A stretch of 9,614 nucleotides of DNA, from positions 1 through 9,614 of the forward strand of contig JAPUKI010000090.1 of the NCBI GenBank assembly GCA_027295745.1. The letters run 5' to 3'. The position numbers were made by a program, and so were the translations under genes. Below the pieces are notes generated by a model. The model made no database searches, was not told the DNA's origin, and saw nothing but the letters and a program-made list of their open reading frames with translations. The DNA comes from Acidobacteriota bacterium. Lineage in GTDB: Bacteria; Acidobacteriota; UBA6911; RPQK01; JADFOI01. Of this stretch, positions 1 to 6,607 are shown piece by piece (the first letter of the stretch is position 1; the number at the start of each line of letters is the position of its first letter).

Positions 1-213
1 TAGCCACTCAGTAAAAGTGATTCCAACCTTGGTGCGAAAGTAGGAGTAAAAGTAAGAGTAGGGGTAAGAGTAAGAGCCTTCCAGTGCCCCGATCCTGGCG
101 GCTTTCTCCAGTGAAATGGGTTCTGAATAACTTTGCTCGACCTGCTCACGAAGCCTCTTCAGGCGAGGATAATAATCGAATGCCTTGCCATTAGTTCCAT
201 TGAGTTCTGACAC
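1..213 (-). CDS. AraC-family HTH regulator, partial (3' part off left edge), with expanded first HTH
   Basis: Seen: an open minus-strand frame of 71 codons runs from GTG at 213 to the window edge with no stop. An AGGAGG lies at 218-223, 4 nt before the GTG. The protein aligns throughout with the N-terminal two thirds of the intact AraC-type protein at 4540-4902 (shared blocks include DYYPRLKRL, SYSEP, LEKAA and KVGITFT). It is a paralogue, and the GTG sits where the other copy has ATG. Between ALEG and FRTKVG the protein carries SYSYPYSYFYSY, encoded by six tandem 6-bp GTARRR units at 40-75, which adds six residues relative to the paralogue. Known: in AraC/XylS proteins this position is the recognition helix of the first HTH. 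Inferred: DNA binding by this helix is probably altered or lost. The second HTH lies outside the window, so whether the gene is intact is unknown. Confidence 0.72.
   Translation of the reverse strand, partial: MSELNGTNGKAFDYYPRLKRLREQVEQSYSEPISLEKAARIGALEGSYSYPYSYFYSYFRTKVGITFTEWL
40..75 (+). repeat. Hexanucleotide microsatellite (GTARRR x6) inside a coding region
   Basis: Seen: six consecutive units GTAGGA, GTAAAA, GTAAGA, GTAGGG, GTAAGA, GTAAGA. On the minus strand they encode alternating Tyr with Ser, Pro or Phe. The paralogue at 4540-4902 has eight residues between the flanking Glu and Arg, while this copy has fourteen, so the net gain is 18 bp. The frame stays open. Confidence 0.85.
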
Positions 214-215
214 GA

Positions 216-408
216 CGCCTCCTTCTTCCACTCATCGCTGTTCAATTATTATGAAGAGTGCTGTATTAATACCGTTTAGACAAGAATGCGTCACTAATAT
301 CAACCTTATGCCCCAACAGTGGGCGCATGATTCTCAAGAATCTTCGGCTAAACTCCAAAGCATTGCCGAGACGGGCAACCCATCAGTCGTGTATCAAATT
401 GGGCTTCT
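216..408. repeat. Dispersed repeat copy 1 (upstream region of the partial AraC-type gene)
   Basis: Seen: about 190 bp align with 8167-8395 in the same orientation. Near-identical blocks include a GTATTAATAC palindrome (263-272), GTCACTAAT, TTCTCAAGAATC, and a 29-bp perfect block containing CTAAACTCCAAAGC and CATTGCCGAGACGGGCAA (348-378). The copies differ by scattered substitutions and an indel of about 30 bp near 391. It begins at the ribosome binding site of the left-edge AraC-type gene, so it is that gene's 5' region. Inferred: a promoter/operator block duplicated with members of this regulator family. Confidence 0.75.
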
Positions 409-546
409 ATGTTCCAAAAACTCACTTCCCTAGTCATCCTGCTGGTAGCCAAACCTTGTGCTGCTGGCCTTCGTCGCACGAGCAGTAACCTTAAGTGCTT
501 TGCTTGTCATAAGTGGATTCCTGGGATAGCCGGGACGGAGCCTTAA
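409..546 (+). CDS. Small exported CxxCH (c-type haem motif) protein, 45 aa, possibly a truncated cytochrome
   Basis: Seen: ATG at 409 opens a 45-codon frame to TAA at 544-546. Residues 1-20 form a plausible Sec signal peptide (basic start MFQK, hydrophobic LVILLV, then a CAAG end). Residues 30-35 are CFACHK, the CxxCH pattern for covalent haem c attachment, followed by only eleven residues. No good Shine-Dalgarno is visible, and the start overlaps the end of repeat copy 1. Known: c-type cytochromes are usually at least 80 aa with a distal Met or His, which is absent here. Inferred: a cytochrome c gene truncated after its haem motif, or a chance small frame. Signal peptide plus haem motif in one frame argues for real ancestry. 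Confidence 0.42.
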   Translation: MFQKLTSLVILLVAKPCAAGLRRTSSNLKCFACHKWIPGIAGTEP

Positions 547-588
547 TCGATATTGCTTCTCCCCCCAACCTGCACTAGCATTGACTTT

Positions 589-659
589 GGCCGGTCCTTG
601 AAGGTCTGAAACGCACGGAAACCCCTGCGATGATGAACGATACCCTTCTGGGACCGGCC
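589..659 (+). other. Long imperfect hairpin, candidate structured RNA or DNA element
   Basis: Seen: GGCCGGTCC at 589-597 is the exact reverse complement of GGACCGGCC at 651-659. Inside it, after a symmetric 2-nt internal loop, GAAGG at 600-604 pairs with CCTTC at 644-648. This gives 14 paired positions closing an apical region of about 39 nt. No T-tract follows, so it is not a standard intrinsic terminator. It lies about 130 nt upstream of the secreted-protein gene in a 240-bp gap without other coding signal. No known riboswitch class was recognised. Confidence 0.5.
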
Positions 660-786
660 TCTCCCGTCAATGATGAGGTCGCCGCAGACCAGGCCCAACT
701 AAATTAGACGCTGAAAAAGTTTCCCAGCTGATTTATACTTGGCGCCGAAGGTAGGAGTGACGCTTTTAATCGAAGCTTCGCCCTGG

Positions 787-2484
787 ATGTCGATGCCAAG
801 GCTCATAAATCGCCTCGTACTGGTTTCTCTGTTTTTCGTTGACCCTCTGGTGGCTGGGGAGAACCTCGAGTACCGCAGTTTGGCTGAGTATTACGCCCCT
901 GTGGTCTATCAGGAGACCAGATCTGCCACCTTAGACTTCATCACCCGTTTCGATTTTGACGGGGACTGGAACGGTACCAATAACTGGGACAACGCCTATC
1001 TCTTCGAGCTTCCTGCCTATGTATACTACGCAATGATTGAGTCCTCTGGGCACTACTTTATTACTTACGCATTCTTTCATCCGCGAGACTACACGGCTCG
1101 TCCTATGGAGGGGTTCGTTCCCAAGACCGAGCATGAGAACGACATGGAGGGCTGCACGCTGGTGATCGAGAAGGATGAGACTGCCTGGGGCAGGCCGATA
1201 CTTCTTGAAACCCTGGCTCACGACCACTTTTATAAATACGACAACCCCCACTATCCGCAGGTGGAGGAAGGTTCCGCCTCTTTAGACGGCTCCATCGTTT
1301 TTCTCAAGCAGGAGGACGCCACCCGTCACCGCCAGCCGGCCATCTACATTGAACCAGAAGGCCATGGCGTGAAGGCCGCTACCGAGCAGGTTTTGGACAG
1401 TAGTTTTCAACACCCTGGGGTCATTTACCGTTTTGCCGGAAGAGGTGCCGAGGTTCCGCCAAGCAACACCGCCACTGATGTCAGCTATGATTTGATCAGT
1501 ATTGAAGAGACTCTCTGGGCCAAACGTTCGGAAGTGGGCAAAAACTCGCTCTACTGTTGCTCGGACCTATACAGCTTGCCGGACGGTCAGATGACGCCAC
1601 TGGGCAGTTCCTTCAACGGCCCCATTGGAAGCTGTGCAGCCAAGCCTCCGTGGGGGTGAGATCAAGCCGATGATGGCCCCATCGAGAAGGGTGACTGGTT
1701 TCGTGATCCTCTTTTTGCCTACAGCCAGCAACTTGCAATTAGCGGTTTTGCTGAAACCTACCTCTACGATCCTTATCTCCAAGTGGAGGTTGGCGCTGGA
1801 CGCGCTGCGGGCACCCCTTGCTCAGAGAGCAGCAAGAGCAAGACAGTCAAAGAAGCCATTACTTCCTCCCTCCTGGGCATCGGCATAGTCTTGTTGGAGG
1901 GTGGTCTTTCATCCAAGGAAGTTGGAGACCGAGCCAAACAATTCTTTCTCACAGATACGGTCTTGCTGGAATGGACCCAGAGGGGAGATTTCGAACGATG
2001 GAGCTGGGACGAAACTCTAACCGCCCCAAACCTGCCTTCCTTAATCACAGTAAACCTGGTTGATCAGATAAGAATCCCTGTGCGACCGGAATCCGCCATC
2101 TCCAGCCCCATTCTGAGTGTCCCTACCCGCTATTTCGACCGTTTGATCATGAAGTATCGAATTTCAGTCCCAGGGGCTAAGGCCAAAGTCTCTTGGAGAT
2201 ATGAGGGTGTGATTGATTTCGACCAGGACCACAGTCTCACTTTAGACCTCGAAGAATCAGCTGGCTGGAGCATCGGTCACTTGGACCTGCCACAGTCGCC
2301 CCAATGGGATGACTCCAAGAAAATTGCTCAGATCAGGATGGAAATCCTTTCACTCCAGGATGAAAAGATTTCCAGCTTCGATCCCTCTGACCCGGAAAGG
2401 CAAAACCAGTCGGTGCCTGGACTGTTTGCCGTCAACTACATAGTCTTCGATAGAAACGCCTTCTCGGATACATTCGAAAGATAG
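787..2484 (+). pseudogene. Exported HENDMEG-motif protein (possibly Vps62/NPP1-like), interrupted by an in-frame TGA
   Basis: Seen: one frame runs from ATG 787 to TAG 2482-2484 with a single internal TGA at 1657-1659 (codon 291). Residues 1-24 look like a signal peptide (basic MPRLINR, hydrophobic VLVSLFF, LVAG). ATG 793 or an upstream TTG at 739 are alternative starts, and no strong ribosome binding site decides between them. The first half has LAEYYAPVVY, RFDFDGDWNGTNNWDN and HENDMEG (residues 116-122). The second half continues without shift in GDWFRDPLFAYSQQL and a beta-rich C-terminus. Around the stop the protein reads KPPWG-stop-DQADDGP, so TGG to TGA is the simplest explanation. Known: Vps62 and NPP1-type proteins carry related H-x-x-D-x-E metal-site motifs; assignment to that superfamily is inferred. 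It converges with the kinase gene. Confidence 0.7.
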
Positions 2485-2740
2485 CCAGGGACGAGGAGGA
2501 AATCCCAACCGTACCAGTTGTCAAATCTCGGGGAGAGTTCGGGTTCGGTCTCTGGTATCACCCTTTGGCTGGATGTTTTTCTTCCAATTATCCTCAGGCG
2601 TGAATGCGAGTCTGACCACAAAAGGCTAAAAGCTAATTTTCTTTCCTCTGAAGTAAAGCTGACATCACCCACAGTGGTATGTATGGTATCTTCTAGTGAC
2701 CTTTCCCCCCACGTCGGACAAAGACGATGCCATGATATTT
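2485..2740. other. Convergent intergenic spacer, nothing recognised
   Basis: The 256-bp gap separates the 3' ends of the plus-strand secreted-protein gene and the minus-strand kinase gene. Short open frames here have no ribosome binding site or recognisable composition. No GC-rich hairpin with a T-tract was found in either direction. Confidence 0.6.
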
Positions 2741-4273
2741 TCATTGAACTGCCACCTTCTTGATGTATGTTTCAACACCGTCCGCTTTCAGCTCAGTTTG
2801 AATCTGTGAGGCCTGTGCTCGACTGGTAAACTGTCCTATCCAAACGTAATAGTATGGATTCTCACCGATCTCCGGCTGCTCTACTCTTCCCGAATAATCC
2901 TTTGCCAACAGTTGCGATAATACCCTCCGGGCAGACTCCTCAATACGAAAGGCTCCCACCTGAATCGTATATCTGTCTAACAAGGGTAAATCGGGCAGGT
3001 CTGTCGGTTGCGCACGCGCAGGCTTGCCCTTGCTCAGTTGGCTGGGAGTGACCTGGTAATCTGTGGTGCGCTGGTAAGACACAGTTGTTTCTTGGCTTTT
3101 AGCTGTTACTCGAACAGGAACATACTTATCCTGTAAAACTTTTTCTGCGGACCTCACGAACTCCACGTCCAAGGGCATGGTCTCCGTAACAACAGGCAAA
3201 TCCCCGTCTGCCTCATTTGGCTCTTTCTGATTAGTTTCCCCTGCAGTTGATTCCTCCTGCTTTGCGACCTGCAACCCAGTGGGCAGCTCATTGACCTGAT
3301 ACCACCAGACTGCCGCCAGGATAATGACCAAGCAGACGGAGGCCAAAGCAACTCTTATTCCAGATGCCTCTTTCCGAACCAAAGTCGGGGGAACCTCCTC
3401 GGCGAGGGTAACCTCCTTCTTTTGCTCCTCCACTATGGGTTCTTCCTCCTGGTGTGTCACAAAGGAGAACTGCACAGCAGTCTGGATCTCTGTGACCGAC
3501 CGAGGTCGCCTGCTCTTGTCATTACTCATGCATTGAAGAATGAGATTGTTCAAGTGCTGTGAAACCCCACTAAGTGGGTTAGTCCGCTCGTCTCGTTGCC
3601 CAGGAATGGTGTCTCCTCGGTAAAAGGGCAGGTTTCCCCCCAGCATTTCATAGAAAACGCACCCGATGGAGAAGATGTCCATCATCGGAAAAATGTGGGA
3701 CACAGGATCGGGAAGCGGATCAGAGGGGACGTAGTGGGTCGAGAGAAAAGGGAGATTGCCGGTACTCTTGAAGTGCATTTCCCTGATGATGGCGTCTATG
3801 CCGAAGTCAATCACCTTAACCGATCCTTTCGAGGTAATCATGATGTTCTCAGGTGTTAGGTCCCGATGAGTCACACCGGCCTGGTGTGCATGTTCGATAG
3901 CAGACAAAATTTGCAATGCCAAGCTGTGAAAGGTAGGTTTGTCACACCGGCCATCAGGCTGTTTGAAAAGAAAATCACGCAGGCGCTCTCCCTGAATATA
4001 TTCCATGACGATGAAGGCACCACTTTTGCCCTCAAGCCAGGAAAACTCATACAGAGCACCAACATTGGGATGGCGAAGACTCTTGGCAAGCTTGAATTCT
4101 GTCTCAAGTTCTTGACTCAGAGCAGAATCAGCAACAATGCTGGGAAGAAGATTTCGAAGAGAGAGTTGGTCTCCAGACTCCCGATCTTTGACCAAATATG
4201 TGACTCCGATCTCGTCTGTCCCTAAAGTTTCCAGAACCTGGTATCGCCCTTCAAAAGGCTCTTGCCCTTTCAT
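2741..4273 (-). CDS. Transmembrane Ser/Thr protein kinase homologue with C-terminal SPOR domain
   Basis: Seen: 510 aa. The kinase-like domain (about 9-272) has a modified glycine loop LGTDEIGV (17-24), Arg40 in LSLR where the VAIK lysine belongs, the helix-C Glu59, HRDLTPEN (136-143) with Thr140 replacing the usual Lys, and an intact DFG (156-158). The APE motif is not recognisable. An acidic linker leads to one transmembrane helix (about 306-325), then a polar stretch of about 105 residues, then a SPOR domain (433-508, starting RYTIQVGAF and ending GVETYIKKV). Known: SPOR domains bind denuded glycan strands at division septa; bacterial Hanks-type kinases more often carry PASTA sensors. Inferred: kinase in the cytoplasm, SPOR in the periplasm, linking cell-wall state to signalling, possibly as a pseudokinase. 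Start ATG 4273 lacks a close Shine-Dalgarno. The AraC-type gene lies 266 bp upstream on the same strand. Confidence 0.92.
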   Translation of the reverse strand: MKGQEPFEGRYQVLETLGTDEIGVTYLVKDRESGDQLSLRNLLPSIVADSALSQELETEFKLAKSLRHPNVGALYEFSWLEGKSGAFIVMEYIQGERLRDFLFKQPDGRCDKPTFHSLALQILSAIEHAHQAGVTHRDLTPENIMITSKGSVKVIDFGIDAIIREMHFKSTGNLPFLSTHYVPSDPLPDPVSHIFPMMDIFSIGCVFYEMLGGNLPFYRGDTIPGQRDERTNPLSGVSQHLNNLILQCMSNDKSRRPRSVTEIQTAVQFSFVTHQEEEPIVEEQKKEVTLAEEVPPTLVRKEASGIRVALASVCLVIILAAVWWYQVNELPTGLQVAKQEESTAGETNQKEPNEADGDLPVVTETMPLDVEFVRSAEKVLQDKYVPVRVTAKSQETTVSYQRTTDYQVTPSQLSKGKPARAQPTDLPDLPLLDRYTIQVGAFRIEESARRVLSQLLAKDYSGRVEQPEIGENPYYYVWIGQFTSRAQASQIQTELKADGVETYIKKVAVQ

Positions 4274-4539
4274 TTTTCTATCGATGACTTCCCTCTTATT
4301 CCTTACGTTCGGATCTCAAGTGAAGTAGAATTTTCAATTTTCGTCGAGGAGAATATCCATTGGTTGACAATGATCACGGCGCTTTCGGTGATGTAATTGG
4401 TTAAACTTAGTCTTGACATTGTGTCTCACTGTTGAAGGGATCTGCTGGTTCTAGATTTCAAGTACATTCAGCCTTTTACCTCGGCCCTCATTTGTCATAC
4501 GCAGTACGGGACTTCTCCTGTTCGCAAAAAGCTACTCAG
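4274..4539. promoter_or_regulatory. Upstream region of the kinase gene with an ATCAC/GTGAT dyad
   Basis: This 266-bp gap must hold any separate kinase promoter. Seen: an inverted repeat ATCAC-N10-GTGAT at 4373-4392 on AT-rich flanks, about 100 bp upstream of the kinase start. No convincing -35/-10 pair was found on the minus strand. The dyad is operator-like, but which regulator binds is unknown; the AraC-type protein next door is only a guess. Confidence 0.3.
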
Positions 4540-4902
4540 TCAGCAGGGAAGAACCGATTTTTTGAACTCTCTGGGTGTCTTCAGTGCGTACTTCTTGAAC
4601 GCCCGCTCAAATGTTCTAAGATCCCTGAAACCAACTTCGTAAGCGACTTCCGTTATTGAGAAGTCCTTGGTTTTCAAAAGTTCCATCGCCTTTTTAACTC
4701 GGACATGACGTAACCAATCAGTGAAAGTGATTCCCACCTTGGCGCGGAAGTAAGAGGAAAAGTATGAGCTTTCCAGAGCCACGATCCCTGCAGCCTTTTC
4801 CAGTGGAATGGGTTCTGAATAACTTAGCTCGACATACTGATGAAGCCTCTTCAGGCGAGGATAATAGTCGAGCTTTTGATCGGTTCCATCGAGTTCTGAC
4901 AT
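4540..4902 (-). CDS. AraC-family DNA-binding protein, compact (HTH domain only)
   Basis: Seen: 120 aa from ATG 4902 to TGA at 4540-4542. The frame stays open upstream to 4998, but ATG 4902 is preferred: a GGGAGG lies 4 nt upstream, and the paralogue at the left edge starts at the homologous codon. A complete AraC/XylS HTH pair is present. The first HTH lies around PLEKAAGIVALESSYFSSYFRAKVGI; the second contains SITEVAYEVGFRDLRTFERAFKKYALKTPREFKK, with the family-typical I-x-E-V-A-x-x-V-G-F core and the P-x-x-F/Y end. Known: AraC-family proteins bind tandem direct-repeat DNA sites; this one has no N-terminal effector domain, as in MarA/SoxS. Inferred: it regulates by abundance, possibly the kinase gene 266 bp downstream and/or itself. 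Confidence 0.9.
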   Translation of the reverse strand: MSELDGTDQKLDYYPRLKRLHQYVELSYSEPIPLEKAAGIVALESSYFSSYFRAKVGITFTDWLRHVRVKKAMELLKTKDFSITEVAYEVGFRDLRTFERAFKKYALKTPREFKKSVLPC

Positions 4903-4947
4903 TGTGCCTCCCTTTTTTGACTCTTGTGATTTGGTGGAGCCTTGCTC

Positions 4948-4961
4948 AGAGCAGCTGCTCT
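4948..4961. promoter_or_regulatory. Perfect 14-bp palindrome upstream of the AraC-type gene
   Basis: Seen: AGAGCAGCTGCTCT at 4948-4961 is self-complementary over its whole length. It lies 46-59 bp upstream of the preferred AraC-type start (4902). It could be an operator for a dimeric regulator, or a short hairpin in the leader. If translation began at 4998 it would be coding, which is less likely. Confidence 0.35.
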
Positions 4962-5268
4962 CAGGAGGGAAATAAGGTGAGATCCTTAGATCGGTCACTC
5001 CCAGGTCAAAGCTCTAATCTCCATGTGGAGCAATTTCCATTCCAGGGTGTTGAGGATTACGGTTAAGATCCGCTCAAGTGACTGTAGTTCTACACTTACG
5101 GACGAATCGGAGAGTACGATTAAGGGCAGTGCTCCTTCGATTTTTCCAACTAGTGTCAACGTCAGTTTACAGATCAGAACTCTGAGTGAACGACAAAGAG
5201 AGGTTTTCTCCTTCCCTTCCAGGAGCTGCAGCGGCGGATGAACCTTGAGCCATAGCGGGCAGGATCGC
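4962..5268. other. Spacer between the AraC-type gene and the decayed gene, nothing recognised
   Basis: About 300 bp on the upstream side of the AraC-type gene and downstream of the broken minus-strand gene. Apart from the adjacent palindrome no gene, terminator or convincing promoter was seen. A TTGACA on the minus strand near 5153-5158 has no matching -10 at normal spacing. The region shows no resemblance to the repeat upstream of the AraC paralogue at the left edge. Confidence 0.5.
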
Positions 5269-5969
5269 CTACACCCACCATAAGCTCCGAAGCAAATACC
5301 TCCAGAAACTCCCTATTCCTGCACCCGTATATTTTTCAGAGAAGCCAAGCACTGTATACAACCCCCGAAACCGTCTTCCTTTCCCATCCCTGAGCTCGTA
5401 GTACTGCTGAAAGATGATGAGCTGTATCCAATCTCCTTCTCCTGAAGGCTCACTGTGGAGCACACGGTGAACCCTAAGGGAGACAAGAAACGCCTGATGC
5501 TCGATCAGGCTCTTTTGGGTAGCAGAGCGACCAGTCTTCTTGCTCCATAGTTCAGAATAACGCCTCACCCCTTCAAGAAACCTTCCCCCCGCGCCAGTCG
5601 CAGGTCCTGTTGCCATTCCTGGGACTTTTGGATCACCAGGGCGACGCACTCTGCATTGTCGCCGATGTCCTTGGACGGTTGGTCCTGGTGGGCGATGAGG
5701 ACTTCGTACGCAAGGGGATTCAAGAGCTCTTCGCAACTGGCTCAATCGTCAGGGTGGCTTCAGGGTCGTGTTCAAAAGGAGCCCTCTCTACAGCAAATCA
5801 GCCGGAGCCTTCGGTTCGGTGGGATATAGGCATTGAGCTGTCCCTCCTGATCGTACCACCAGCGAGTCACACACCCGCTTCCTGGCCCAACTTGCTGATA
5901 ACGGTGATGTGCAGAGGCTGGTGGAGTTTCATCTGGTAAAGCAGCCCAGTGCTGTGGGATTCCTTCCAC
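5269..5969 (-). pseudogene. Decayed gene of unknown family, coding sense split over four frames
   Basis: Seen: protein-like sequence continues on the minus strand only by changing frame three times. Segment D (about 5969-5772) has RWWYDQEGQLNAYIPPNRRLRL. Segment C (5797-5720) has FEHDPEATLTIEPVAK. Segment B (5741-5565) has NPLAYEVLIAHQDQPSKD and QEWQQDLRLARGEGFLKG. Segment A (about 5600-5269) has VRRYSELWSKKTGRSATQKSLIEHQ, FRGLYTVLGFSEKYTG and the stop TAG. Overlaps place the shifts near 5772-5797, 5720-5741 and 5565-5605. The joined product would be about 230 residues. The family was not recognised. The 5' end meets the truncated IS3 element, so the N-terminus may be lost. The charged, Tyr/Trp-rich C-terminus is compositionally normal for a real protein. 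Confidence 0.55.
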
Positions 5970-6550
5970 AGAAGGTGCCTTCTAAACAGCCCAAACGGAG
6001 GCGGTTGTGGCACCATGACGCTCCTGTGTCCGGTTACGACGGCCCACAAAAGGATCACGTTTGGAGCTGTGACTTCATGCATGAGCGAACCCATGATGGA
6101 CGAGCCTTTCGGTTGTTGACGATCCTGGATGAGTACACCCGGGAGTGTTTGGCCATTGATGTCGATAGGCAGATGAATCACCAAGACGTTTTGGACCGAT
6201 TGGCGGAGTTATTCGTGGATCGGGGAGTGCCTGAGTACATTCGCTCGGACAATGGCGCGGAGTTCACCGCGCGGGCAGTCCGAGATTGGCTCCGAGCAGT
6301 AGGAGTCAAGACACTGTACATTGAGCCGGGCAGTCCCTGGGAGAACGGCTATATCGAAAGTTTCAACGGGAAACTCCGAGACGAGCTACTCAATGGGGAG
6401 ATCTTCGACACGTTATGGGAGGCCAAGGTGTTGACGGAACGCTGGCGCAGGGAATACAACCAGAAACGACCGCATAGTTCCCTGGATTATCGGCCTCCGG
6501 CGCCGGAGGCCGTCCTGACCAGAGAAGATCTCAGGACTTCTCCGGTATAG
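5909..6550 (+). pseudogene. IS3-family transposase OrfB, 5'-truncated
   Basis: Seen: from about 5973 (KVPSKQPKRRRLW) to TAG 6548-6550 the frame matches the rve/DDE integrase core of IS3-family OrfB. Counting from 5909, the catalytic residues are Asp55 (VWSCDF), Asp114 (IRSDNGAEF) and Glu150 (WENGYIESFNG), a DD(35)E triad. The family C-terminus RPHSSLDYRPPAPEA is present. Known: intact OrfB is about 270-290 aa with an N-terminal HTH_21-like region and is made by frameshifting from OrfA. Here OrfA, the OrfB N-terminus and the left inverted repeat are all missing. The 60 nt of open frame before 5973 are unrelated sequence, antisense to the decayed gene. Inferred: a non-autonomous remnant, with a right end like that of IS407-group elements. 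Confidence 0.88.
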
Positions 6551-6607
6551 GCAGGTCATCACTCCGGCTCTAACTTAGAGAGTGTACCACTCGTGGGGGG
6601 CAGGTCA
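5970..6607 (+). mobile_element. IS3-family insertion sequence remnant (right part)
   Basis: Covers the surviving orfB part and the right terminal inverted repeat. The left boundary is where IS3 protein similarity stops (about 5970), next to a CTGTGG/CCACAG inverted repeat at 5952-5971. The right boundary is set by the terminal GGGGGGCAGGTCA at 6595-6607. Without a left end no target duplication can be judged. Confidence 0.7.
6582..6607 (+). repeat. IS3 right terminal inverted repeat (IRR)
   Basis: Seen: GTGTACCACTC-GT-GGGGGGCAGGTCA, 32 nt after the orfB stop. Read inward it begins TGACCTGCCCCCC, like termini of the IS407 group of IS3 elements. Serine recombinase sequence starts immediately after it. 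Confidence 0.65.

Noticed and set aside
185..433. 82-codon plus-strand frame
   Set aside because: It runs antisense across the AraC-type gene start and the dispersed repeat, has no ribosome binding site and no protein-like motifs.
931..1251. Minus-strand frame opposite the HENDMEG gene
   Set aside because: A shadow of the plus-strand gene, which has clear motifs and a signal peptide.
1657..1659. Genetic code with TGA read as Trp
   Set aside because: Other genes here (AraC-type at 4540, XRE at 7773) end naturally at TGA.
1657..1720. TGA as selenocysteine with a small CGATG/CATCG hairpin downstream
   Set aside because: The context PWG-x-D points to Trp, not Cys/Sec, and the 5-bp stem is not a convincing SECIS element.
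4903..4998. N-terminal extension of the AraC-type protein to 4998
   Set aside because: The paralogue starts at the codon equivalent to 4902, a ribosome binding site precedes 4902, and the extension is not conserved.
5610..5939. Plus-strand frame before the IS3 transposase
   Set aside because: It is antisense to the broken minus-strand gene and shows no IS3 OrfA or OrfB similarity.
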